In this document: one piece after another, positions 9,738 to 19,429 of the stretch
How the letters are laid out: each line of letters opens with the position of its first letter
Numbering within the stretch: the first letter of the stretch is position 1
Assembly (NCBI GenBank): GCA_035610365.1
Contig: CM069436.1
Coordinates: forward strand, 5,508,937 to 5,572,936
Direction: 5' to 3'
Source of the DNA: Aquatica leii
Taxonomy: Eukaryota; Arthropoda; Insecta; Coleoptera; Lampyridae
DNA length: 64,000 nt
Notes under the pieces: generated by a model
What the model was told of the DNA's origin: nothing
The model's input: only the letters and a program-made list of their open reading frames with translations
The model's database searches: none
Position numbers and translations under genes: made by a program

Positions 9738-10904
9738 CTACTTTGCCGTAGCGTGGGAATGTCGAAGTCTGTGGTACCAAATGTCTAAGCCATATGTGAG
9801 CATGGGAATAACTGCATTGTTGAAGATATTCGCAGGATGTTTTTTGTGAAGGTTCCATTTCAAACGTGAGTATTTGTAGAACAAGTGCAAGACACTCTTA
9901 CACTTGTCAACCACGAAAGCGCAATGTTTAACAAAACTCAGCTTGTCGTCGAGCAATAGTCCGAGGTACTTGAATTCGAAGACCCTACGGACAGGAGTAT
10001 CGAAGAGGCGCAGTGAAGGATATCGTCTTAGTGTAGAGCCAAAAACCATGTACTTAGTCTTGTCTGCAGAAATACTTAGTTTATTGCTGCCAGCCCAGCC
10101 AGTCACAATATTTAGGCACGTGTTAGATTTTGCCTCCAAGTCTCGTCGAGAATTTGCGGACACTGTGACGGTTATGTCGTCCGCATAAGCGAAAATGTCG
10201 CAGTCTGCTGGTAAGTCTTTGTCCAGGAGATCATTGACAACCAAGTTCCATAAAGTCGGCACAAAAACCGAGCCTTGTGGACAGCTCTTCGTCACTCGTT
10301 TCGTGAAAGTTGAACGTGAAACGTTCGCAGAATAAGTTATCGATCTATTCGACAAATAACTACGAATGATGCGCGTAGCATCTGCAGGTACTCTCTTAAC
10401 GACGAGAGCTTCGATTATAGAGGGACACCATACGTTTTTGAACGCTCCAGAGATGTCTATGAAAATAACTAGTCTGTACTTGGAAACGTTCGATTGTGCA
10501 ATTGTCATTAATCGACGGGCGGCGTCAGTCGTCGTTTTGCCAGGAACGAAGCCATATTGACTAGGATGGAATAAAACGTTAGGCGGAATGTCGTCGTGTA
10601 CCTTTTTAAGAAGTGTCCTTTCGAAAAGTTTGCCTAGTTCGGATAACAAAGTTATCGGGCGATACGAGTTGGGGTTGGCGAGATCCTTCTTTCTGGGCTT
10701 GAGAATAGTGATTAGTCTACCAGCTTTCCAGCTGGTAGGACAATAACCAATTTTTATACATGAGTTGAACAGGTCAACGATCGTTGATGAGAGAGAATCT
10801 AAAACAACCGTTCGCAAAACATTACAATGTATTCCGTCAAGTCCAAGAGCTTTGTTTCTAGAAATTTTGCTAGCCACCGCGGCTAAATCGTCGCTAGTGA
10901 CCAC
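9738..10904 (-). pseudogene. R1-like LINE reverse transcriptase domain
   Basis: The frame shows non-LTR RT blocks in order: KALGLDGIHCNVL, SYRPITLLSELGKLFER, SQYGFVPGKTTTDA, FIDISGAFKNVW, PQGSVFVPTLWNLVVNDL and FAYADDITVTVSA with the YADD catalytic pair, then NKLSISADKTKYMVFG and a thumb ending MLTYGLDIWYH. It ends in a stop at 9738, far short of a normal R1-type ORF2 C-terminus. Confidence 0.85.
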
Positions 10905-10910
10905 CCAATC

Positions 10911-11444
10911 CTATCGGGAATTACTTAGCAAAAGAGATCGGGATCTTATTTGGGCATGATGGACATTGTCCGTCGAGGGATCGTCGTCCGGGAATAATGT
11001 GGAAACTATAACTTTGATCGTGTCTAATTCTGAAATAGTGTATCTGTCGCCGTCTTTAACATTGGAGCACGATTGGATCGACAGGAACTTACGGGAGGAT
11101 AACCTGTAAACTAACCCCCAAGAACTCGTTGCCAGGCTTTTTTCCACAAAACTTTGCCATGAGCTATATTTCGCTGTCTTCACTGCCAGTTTGTACTGGT
11201 AAAGCGCGGCCTTATAAGAGGCAAGCCATTAAGGTTTTACGTCGGTAGGGGCTTTTTGGTGGTGTTTTCTTAAAAAACGCACCGCTCGCTTCAACCTGTC
11301 TAACTTAAGACTCCACCAAGGTACACCAGGTCTAGATTTTAAGCGTATGCTATTCAAACCATTTTGACAAAAATCGAAGATCATCCTAGTCAACTTAACA
11401 ATGAAGGCGTCCACAGATTTATGGATCGTGGCATAAAGCACCAC
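10911..11444 (-). pseudogene. R1-like LINE ORF2 linker between endonuclease and RT, frameshifted
   Basis: Two overlapping frames (11444-11229 and 11183-10911) carry the linker, including a VPWWSLKLDRLKRAVRFLR segment typical of R1-type ORF2 between endonuclease and RT. Frame changes here break ORF2. Confidence 0.65.
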
Positions 11445-12189
11445 GTGGAAGATAAGTAGGAATTAAATTTACTATAGCCTCATTTAGGCGAACGGGATCA
11501 ATGCGTTTAAAATCAAGGACTCTTTTAGGAATCGGTACGTGGTTAGGGGCCTTGACGGTTAATTCAAACCGTATCAGTCGGTGGTCATTTTCAATTACAT
11601 CTGGAATGACGCGCCAGTTTGATATTTTTCTGGCTAAACAAGGAAAAGCTAATATGACGTCTATATTAGTTGAACCCACAAGGTTCTCCACACATCGTCC
11701 TCGTTCGTCGGTCACCGGGGAGTGCCAAAGCGGCGATTTTGAGTTGAAGTCACCTGCTATGATAATAGGAGTGCCTCTTAGTTCATCAAGGATTTTATCT
11801 AAGTGTTGGAGATGAATACGAACATCCTCACTCGGCGGCCAATAAACGCCGACGATTGCAAAGGAGGTGTTTCCAACCGTAACCATAGTTACCGCATTGC
11901 AGTCATTAGTTAAATGGCTGAGTGTTACCAGTCCGACGGGCTTCGAACTATTGAAAACAATAGCCGAGTAGTACCGCATAGAAAAGAATGCGGCAATCCT
12001 GTTGAAGGGTACAGCCGCACCAGCGAGCTTGTACCCTGAGCCTGAACTGAACACGTATGGCTGTTGGGTCAGTAATACGTCAATGTCGTTGTCGGAGGAG
12101 AAACTCATCGCTTCGAAAGTCGCAACACGTGAATTGCGAAGATTCACTTGCGCAAACCTCAAAGTTAATTGAGTGTCCTCAAAGTTCAT
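11419..12189 (-). pseudogene. R1-like LINE apurinic-type endonuclease domain
   Basis: This is the endonuclease that nicks target DNA for target-primed reverse transcription. Seen: LRFAQVNLRNSRVA at the start (QxN block), QQPYVFSSG, VGVYWPPSED, GTPIIIAGDFNSKSPLWHS with the catalytic GDFN, and ENDHRLIRFEL (DHR block). The start ATG at 12189 lies inside the ORF1 stop region, an 11-base overlap. The catalytic blocks look intact. Confidence 0.85.
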
Positions 12190-13109
12190 AATCGGTATTT
12201 GAAATCTTGGCGTCGAGCCGTTTTAAATACGCCGGGCAGGTGTTAGAGGTCGCTTTATGTTTGACGACGTCTCTTTTGTGGCCAAAGCGAACGCAGTTAG
12301 CGCACGTCGGGTCTCGATCCGGGTTACAATTTGCCCCTTCTCTATTGCCGAAGCAAAACAGCACTTTTAAGTGCTCACTTGCCAGATGAAGCACCTGATC
12401 TGAGGCATCGTGGAAGTTCTGAGGGACCAAAGCCTTTTTCACCTGCTCAGGGGACAGGTTTCTAGAAACGTCTAGGATAGAAATGCGAGGAAACGATTTG
12501 CCTTGGGGTTTGATCACAAGGCCGGCTTGATCTAAGATCCAAAACTTTCATGAGGGTCGTTTTGGTTTCGTCAACGGTCTTGAGCGGACTATCGGGTTTT
12601 GGAACAATTACTACTGTCGACCTGGGAACAGGTGCGACGGATTTGCCGGAAGGTACCTTGACCTTTTCGACTAGTTTGGTTCGGGCCGCTTGAGCATAGG
12701 AGACTGGGGCGGGATGTGCAGCATCGGTTGTGGACAACTTGGCTGTAAAAGATTGCAAGGCTGATTGGACATCAGCCAAGGCATTAGCAATGTCAGCAGT
12801 TTGCTGCGAGACACGACGGTTGATTAAGGATTTCCTGAAAGTCGCTTGAAGCTTACTGACTATGTCAATCATTTCTGATTGACGAGAAGTGGTAATCTTG
12901 CAGGCAGAGATTACTTTGGTAAGACGAGTGATGTCGGCATCGAAGAAAGTTTCAATGCTGTCTAGGGAAGTTTTATCAGAAAGAATGACATCGTCGTTGT
13001 CTTCACGACGACGCTTGCTGAACGCGGACTCAGCCTCCATGGCGGAGGAGGCTGAGGGAATAGGAGAGGCTGAGCGCGACAACAACAACTTTATCACACA
13101 AAATAACAA
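12179..13109 (-). pseudogene. R1-like LINE ORF1 (gag-like), frameshifted
   Basis: ORF1 encodes the nucleic-acid-binding protein of the LINE. The likely start is the ATG near 13040 (MEAESAFSKRRRED); an upstream ATG at 13109 is in frame. The N-terminal part is coiled and polar. The frame shifts around 12517-12462. The C-terminal part has Cys/His knuckle residues (CANCVRFGHKRD) and ends DYEL at the overlap with ORF2. Confidence 0.7.
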
Positions 13110-13150
13110 CGCTATTATAACAAATTACAAAATTACTTGTCGGCCTTAAT

Positions 13151-14330
13151 AATCCGACTTCGCTTGATTTGCTCACAAAATGAATTAATCAAAGTCCTTT
13201 TGCTTTAGCTAAAGGCGAAAGATTTATTCGCATATTGAAGAGAAACCAGAGTTGTCTTTATGAGGTACGGTCCATCTCGGCGAGGTGCGAATTTCGACGT
13301 ATATTTTTCGCGGCGTCACTTAACACGTGCACGTTCACGAGAACTTTGTCGCCAGGTTCATAAAGAGCGACTTCCTTATGGCGTAAGTCTGAACACCGCT
13401 TAGACGCGTCTTGTCGTAGTTCATTTGTCTCACGGGCACGACTGATAGTACTAGCTAACTTAAGAAGGTAAGGCGTTATTTCTACTACTACGTTTCATTT
13501 TCGTTGTCGATGATAGCGCGAAGGTCATGATGCACGTCCATTGTAGTACACATTTCTCTTGCAAAGGATAGGTACGCTGGGGTGTATCCAGTGGATAAAT
13601 TTTTTTTTGCACTGTTCATGGCAAAACGTACAGAGGGTAGGGATTCGGGCGATCTTGTGTGGTCTTCGTGTACTAATATTGATAATTGCGTCTTCAAATC
13701 CTTGTTTCGTCGTTCCTCTGGATTCGAAAACGGATGATAAAAAGGAATCAGGTTTTGTTTTATACCCAAACAACAAATAACCTTTTGCATGACGTCACTA
13801 ATGAATTGAACACCATTATCACTGATTATACGTCTAGGAGTCACATATCGGAGAAATATTTTATCGGTCAGTACTCAGGCACAAGTCTGGGCGGTGGCCT
13901 GTTTCAAAGCGAAGAACTCCATTCATTTAGTTTCGGTATCTTCTACAGCAAGTACCCAACGTTCTCTATGTTCACCATTCGGCAAAGGCCCAAACAGATC
14001 TATAGCAAGCGTCTCGAACCTTTGGGTAAACACTGGGGTGTGTAGCAGTCCTGCCGGTTTTAGATTGCTTGGCTTAAATCTTTGACATTCCAAACATTTT
14101 CGAACATGGTGGGCAATGTCACGGCCTCAGTGTAGGTCAGTAATACCTAGCACTAACTTTAGCTACTGTTTTGTCAACACCGTAACGTCAGGCATCCGGT
14201 GCATCGTGACACTCATGGAGGGTATCTTTAACGCTGGAGGTAGGTATGACTAACTGTGCCTCTTCGAATTTAGTTACATGACATATTCCACAGGAATCAT
14301 TTGTTAGCTTGGTGCACGGCGATCGAGATA
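13151..14330 (-). pseudogene. Gypsy A integrase core and zinc-finger region
   Basis: Minus strand shows zinc-finger residues (RKCLECQRFK near 14090), then LAIDLFGPLP with the first catalytic Asp, RRIISDNGVQF with the second, and HPFSNPEERRNKDLK with the catalytic Glu. The tail includes YEPGDKVLV. Stops and frame changes occur between blocks. The frame is cut off at about 13150 by the LINE. Confidence 0.8.
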
Positions 14331-14333
14331 ACA

Positions 14334-14484
14334 TATCAGCTACAACGTTATGTTTACCTGGTAGGTATGAGCCACTTAAGTGGTTGGTGATCTGACTTAA
14401 TAATGACAGGCGAACCCTCAATATACTCACGAAATTTTGTCACAGCATACACAACTGCTAACGCTTTGCGCTCGGTGGTACTGT
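14334..14484. repeat. Direct duplication, left copy (gypsy RNase H segment)
   Basis: Starts TATCAGCTACAACGTTATG and ends CTCGGTGGTACTGT. It matches 16195-16366, on the other side of the 1.7-kb DNA element, apart from small indels. The sequence is gypsy A RNase H plus start of the integrase linker (YLPGKHNVVAD). Confidence 0.8.
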
Positions 14485-16194
14485 CCCAACAAACACAAGG
14501 ATGTCTCAAGGAAGTCCCGGGGATATGATGTTGCGGATCACTGAATGTCCCAAAGTCATCCCATTTTGGTTCTGTGTACGTCCTAGGGACATTCATGAGA
14601 CGTTCTTTTGTCACAAGTGTGTGCATCCCTACGATGTCCTTATAGGACATCCTTGCGTATCCACAACGTCCCTTTTAGATGACTGTAGAATATGTACTAT
14701 ATATGTATATTATATTTTTATTAAGAAAAGTACCATTACCAGTTAAAGTACATCTACATTGTGGTTTCTTCTATTGTTTTTTTATTCAGTAAGGAGACTT
14801 AACGTACTCCTCTGCGACTTGACGTAATGAATAAAAATAACTTTATCAAATAAAGTACAAATTATTATTACATAAAACTATATTTTTAAATAATAATCCA
14901 AATTATATTCAATTAAAATAAATTTAGATTATTTATTTTTTTTATCTTCTCGATTCCGGCGTTCTTTGGCTCTCCTTAGCGAGTTTTTTTATACTTTCTT
15001 CCCGATTTTTTTAAATGGCGCCTGAAACAATGCAACTACATAAGAGATGGTAATCGTCATGTAGAGTCGATAAAAAAGTTAATACAAAAAGCTTATTTTG
15101 GTATTTCTATGTAATCAGAATTTACGTTTTTCTAAATTAAACAATTGATAAAGTGATACTGCTTTTGTAGAATTATTCATTGATCTTTTTGACGATTCTA
15201 TTATTGATTAAATCATAAGAGATGGTCGATTATAACCAGTTAAAAATTGTTTAAATCGTTTTTAAAAAAAAAATGTAAACGCGTCAGTTTTGCAAATTCA
15301 TTAAGAATTGTTATACGTTTCGCATTTACATTTCATCAGAGGAATATGGTAAAAACAAAATTATTTCTAGACGTATTTTTAACTACCTAACTAATTATTG
15401 TGGAAATAGTAATACAATACGCAAAATACGCACACTAATCATAACTATGAATACCAAGAACGCGATAATGTTATAGTTTCTTAGTTAGATTAGCGATTTT
15501 GTGCCTTATCGGTCATGTTGACATTTTTGGATGACTTATTGTGAATCGCGACGATAAAATTCGTGAGATAACGTCACACTTTTAAACCTTTAATACAATG
15601 AAAACATTTTTTAAATAAATTTTTGAGTAAAAAAAATTTTTTTTACATAAAATAAATATTTTCAATTCACCGCATAGGTATGCGCGCGAGATGGGGTTTT
15701 AAATCACCATTATTAATAATTGCGATCTTTTAATTTCAATAAACTTTTATTAATTTTTAGTAATTCAAAATAATAATTATAAATGACGATTTTTATATAT
15801 TATAAATAAATACAAGGTACCAAAAACTTACCAAAGAAATTTGTTTATGCACTAAAACACGCAAAAAACGTTAGATAATAAAATAAAGAACAGATAAATA
15901 AAGTAGTCAGAACGCCAACAAAAACAAATACAGAGTGCAAACAGAGTGTACCACTTTGATATACCAAACGTACGGGTGTTGAGTAGGCACCAGAAAACAA
16001 GAAGGAAAGTGGGCACGCGCACTAAGTTTGCATTTGTTTTTTCCCGCATAGGACATCCCATCGTACGTTCTTCATTGACATCCTGAGGACGTCCTATTAA
16101 AGACATCCTATACATGTCCGTTTTAAAGCCCGGGATGTAAAGACATCATTTGGACAATAAACGAACGTCCCTGGGACGTCGTCTGTTTACTGGG
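14485..16194. mobile_element. 1.7-kb non-coding DNA element with CCCA...TGGG ends
   Basis: The left end CCCAACAAACA and right end TGTTTACTGGG form an imperfect terminal inverted repeat that continues with GTCTCAAGG/GTCCCAGGG-type matches. About 200 bases inside each end are packed with GGAYRTCC-like words in both orientations (for example 14630-14680 and 16040-16180), as expected of transposase-binding subterminal repeats. The 1.3-kb AT-rich interior has no convincing transposase. I infer a non-autonomous DNA transposon. It interrupts gypsy A and is flanked by a 151/172-base direct duplication of gypsy sequence rather than a short target duplication. Confidence 0.7.
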
Positions 16195-16366
16195 TATCAG
16201 CTACAACGTTATGTTTACCTGGTAGGTATTCACCGGCCGCTCGGTGAACGCAAAGACATGAGCCACTTAATGGTTGGTGATCTGACTTAATAATGACCCT
16301 CAATATACCCACGAAATTTTGTCACAGCATACACAACTGCTAACGCTTTGCGCTCGGTGGTACTGT
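16195..16366. repeat. Direct duplication, right copy (gypsy RNase H segment)
   Basis: Matches 14334-14484 but keeps an extra ~28 bases (CACCGGCCGCTCGGTGAACG region) and lacks about 6 bases (ACAGGCG region) present in the left copy. Each copy therefore has its own indels relative to an intact gypsy RNase H. Confidence 0.8.
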
Positions 16367-17450
16367 AGTTACGCTCCGCTGACGAGAGGAGTCTACTCGC
16401 ATACTCTACCGGTTTCTCTTCGGATCCTTCCCCCTGGAGAAGACATGCTCCAATAGCATATAAGCTCGCGTCTGTCTTCAAAATATACAACAGACTATAG
16501 TCAGCTTGACGTAAAATTGGAGCACAGGTTAGCAACCGTTTCAGAGTATCAAAAGCGTCCTGTTGCTGGCGTTCCCACACAAAAGTAGATTTTTTTAGCG
16601 TTAGGGCACTCAAAGGACGTGAAACACTGGCAAAGTCTGGTATAAATCTTCGACCCCAACTACAGGTTTGGAGGAATGACATCACATGCTTGACGTTACA
16701 AGGCGGACGCATCCCTAAAATTGCACTTATTTTATTCGGATCTGGTTCGATTCCGGTCGCGTTGATCACATGCCCTAAGTACCTTACGCGCGTACTCGCA
16801 AACGTACACTTATCTCGGTTTACATTCAACTTAAATAATCGTAAACGTTCAAACACTGATTTCAAGTCTGAGATGTGACGATTAAAGGTAGTTGAAAATA
16901 GCAGCAGGTCATCTAGGTACGCTAATATCGTAACGTTAGATAATCCTGAACGAATCTATCGATCAATCGCAGAAACGTCGATGGCGCGTTGTACAAGCCG
17001 AATGGCATTCTCATGAAGCGATAAACACCAAAGGGTGTAATAAATGCGGTTTTATCACGATCTTCTTCTTTAACAGCGATTTGGTGGTATTCAGCCTTCA
17101 AATCTAAAGTGGACATGTACAACGTGGATGAGGTAGCGTGCAAGAAGTCATCTATCCTCGGTAATGCATACCTGTCAGGCACAGTAATATGATTCAGGCG
17201 ACGGTAATCCACGCACATTCGAAATGTGTCATCCTTTTTGGACACTAATACTACCGATGCTGCAAATGGGGATTCACACTCTTCTACAATTCCTGACTCT
17301 AGTAACTTAATTAGTTCTTGTTTAAGGATGCCAGTTTTCTTCGGATAAAGACGGTATGGTGGTACTGAGATTGGTTTGTCATCAGTTAACCTGATTTCAT
17401 GCTCGGCGTACGGAGTCGCTTCACCACTCTCAATAAATACATCTTAGTTA
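16287..17450 (-). pseudogene. Gypsy A reverse transcriptase and RNase H
   Basis: RT blocks on the minus strand: FRMCVDYRRLN, LPRIDDFL, STLDLKAEYHQI, TAFITPFGVYRF, MPFGLYNAPSTF and then AYLDDLLLFS (YLDD) at about 16890-16920. A connection domain follows with RVRYLGHVINATGIEPDP. RNase H follows with YILKTDASLYAIGACL and ERNYSTTERKALAVVYAV. A frame break lies near 16890-16922. The RNase H end is duplicated around the 1.7-kb insertion. Confidence 0.85.
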
Positions 17451-17910
17451 TCGTTCAACACTCCTACTAGTGCCGTTTGTTCAGTTTCGGATAATTGTAT
17501 CTCCTCGTCTCGACGTAAAGTGGTTTTAAATGAATCGACGTGTACTACCTGAGAGCGAGGTTCTTCTAAGAAAACATATAATTCTAAACAGTTATCTGCA
17601 AAAGACCATTGCATCCGTGCAATCTCAATAATGATATTCGCTGCGGCAATAAAATCTACGCCTATAAAAGTGTTTTACCGGACGTATGCTCGGGTATCGC
17701 CACAAACGTAGTCTTTACACAACGATCTTCTACTGTAACATCGCAGGTAAAAGAAAGTACTACTGCGTTTTTCGGTTCCCCATTCGCAAGGACGATTTAT
17801 ATGTTATTTACGGAGTAAGGAATCTTTTGTTTCATCAAATGTTTATATAATCAATGACCGGCAATACTGCATTTTGTTCCGGTATCAAAGTATGCTAAGC
17901 CTCCTAAACC
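17450..17910 (-). pseudogene. Gypsy A protease and pol linker
   Basis: The minus strand carries an aspartic-protease start with FDTGT (DTG active-site triad), followed by a broken frame into the RT linker. In-frame stops are present, so it is inactive. Confidence 0.65.
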
Positions 17911-17929
17911 ACTCACCTTTATGGCGATA

Positions 17930-18826
17930 ATAGGTCTCGTATTGGCTGCTCATGCATCCGTTAACATGAGTTCAATCGGCGCCGCATCATTTACAGTTAT
18001 CACTGTAGTTGATGGGTTTTTCTGTCGACTGTTCGGACAATTGCACCTAACAAAGCCCAAGCTGCCACAACCGAAACACTTTATAGCCGACGACGATTGG
18101 TATACAACTTCAGCGGTTGGTGCAGTAGAAGTTTTGGGAGATTCTGTGTTGCTTTTTCGTATCTTCTTACACTCAGACTGATCGTGTTCAAAATGTTTGC
18201 AAAAATTACATCTTAGCAGGTTGCGGTTTATATTCTCGACTTCTGCGATCGATTCTTCAAGAAATCGGGCGTGTTCTATTAGGTTCTCAAAAGAAGTAAT
18301 TTCGTCACGCGATATTCTTTGCCGAATTCTTCGATTTAATAATCCGTAAATCATGTCCAATTTGTGACCATCATAAAGAATAGGTTGTGCAGGTAAGCGC
18401 GAAAGTAAGGCCCTAACGTTAGTTACAAATATGTCTGTCGGTTCGCGATCGCCTTGTTCACGAGAAAAAAATTCGCAAAATATTTTGTGTGCGGGCTTAT
18501 TTATACCAAAGCCGTCAATGCTGCTTCCCAGGTATAGTTATGGAATCTTTTGTTCCTTGCCACCATGTTGCTGCTAATTTATCCAATAACATGGGTAATC
18601 CACGTAACGCGTTAGCGTCATTTACATTAGCGCACACCTTATAAATACTAATCGCATTAATAAATGCTTCTACGTCTTCTTCCTTTTACCCTAAATACCG
18701 TGATTTACATTGTGCAAAATTACCTGATCCTACAGAAGCTGTCACTGCTTTTGGATTTTGATTTACCGAAATGCTGCGTAGCAGTTGTTCTAGCTGTTGT
18801 TGACTCATCACCATCTGTTCAGCCAT
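17930..18826 (-). pseudogene. Gypsy A gag with two CCHC-type knuckles
   Basis: Gag packages element RNA. The likely start is the ATG at 18826 (MAEQMVMSQQQLEQLL). The capsid-like core includes LDKLAATWWQGT and REQGDREPTDIFV. The C-terminal frame 18360-17950 has one canonical knuckle, CNFCKHFEHDQSEC, and a second that has lost its His (CFGCGSLGFVRCNC). Frameshifts occur around 18530. Confidence 0.75.
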
Positions 18827-19077
18827 TGTTGCTTTTGTCAATGTCGAACGCAGATGATAATTGTGTTTTACCCTTTTATCACTAATATTGGCGTTTTTTT
18901 TTCGAGCACAAGTTCACACCAACGTTTGATTTTAATTAATTGTCACCGCAACACTGCGCTTTTACACAATCGTTTCAGGAATTGCATAATAGAATTTTAA
19001 TAACTCGAAATTTTAATTTTCGCGAAAATAGTCAACACACAATTTTGCTTAAACGCAGTTTGTGCTTTACTTGTAGT

Positions 19078-19096
19078 GGCCCCACGTTGGGCGCCA
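19078..19096 (-). other. Gypsy A primer-binding site
   Basis: Minus strand TGGCGCCCAACGTGGGGCC lies directly inside the 5' LTR. It starts with TGG, complementary to a tRNA 3' CCA end. The primer tRNA cannot be named with certainty from this alone. Confidence 0.7.
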
Positions 19097-19098
19097 GA

Positions 19099-19426
19099 TA
19101 TAACTCGAGATGGTAGAGCTATTTTGTTCTCAGTAATTTTTCCACAGATTTAAAACACAAAAGGTTAAATGCATCTATTGAATTAACTACAAACACAAAG
19201 TAAACTTTGCTTTTTAACATTAAGGTTCTAAACAATATTTTAGGAAAACACTGTCAACTAACGTACAGAGTAATATCATTAATATAAAGTAATTTAAATG
19301 TCGAACAACAGGTACCTACTCGCGTACGTACACGACCGTAGCGTTGCATGACTGCCAGATATTCATGCGGTGTGGATTTGATTGTTTTATGTTATCCAGT
19401 GACGTATCCTGAAAAGGGCTGCTACA
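19099..19426 (-). repeat. Gypsy A 5' LTR
   Basis: Minus strand begins TGTAGCAGCCCTTTTCAGG at 19426 and ends next to the PBS, about 328 bases. The first ~80 bases match the 3' LTR fragment at 9235-9156. Confidence 0.75.
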
Positions 19427-19429
19427 GTA

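Larger units (their letters stand above)
9640..13150 (-). mobile_element. R1-clade-like LINE inserted in gypsy A
   Basis: A two-ORF non-LTR retrotransposon on the minus strand: ORF1 (about 13040-12179), then ORF2 with endonuclease (12189-11419), linker (11444-10911, several frames) and reverse transcriptase (10904-9738). ORF1 and ORF2 overlap by 11 bases, as is usual for R1-type elements. Frameshifts occur in ORF1 and between endonuclease and RT. ORF2 stops soon after the RT thumb, so the usual C-terminal Cys-rich region is missing. No 28S rDNA flank is present; the element sits in a gypsy integrase. Exact ends and a target duplication could not be fixed by eye. Confidence 0.8.
9156..19426 (-). 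mobile_element. Ty3/gypsy retrotransposon A (minus strand), interrupted twice
   Basis: In minus-strand order: 5' LTR about 19426-19099; PBS 19096-19078; gag from 18826; protease about 17900-17600; RT and RNase H about 17450-16290; integrase about 14300-13150 and 9630-9349; PPT 9250-9236; and the first about 80 bases of the 3' LTR (9235-9156). Two later insertions split it: an R1-like LINE at about 9640-13150 inside the integrase tail, and a 1.7-kb DNA element at 14485-16194 inside RNase H. The reading frames carry stops and frameshifts, so it is inactive. Both LTRs begin TGTAGCA and share about 80 bases of strong similarity before the 3' LTR breaks off. Confidence 0.85.

Noticed and set aside
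15852..16115. A transposase gene for the 1.7-kb element
   Set aside because: The frame is short, includes subterminal repeat sequence and shows no DDE or zinc-finger motif.
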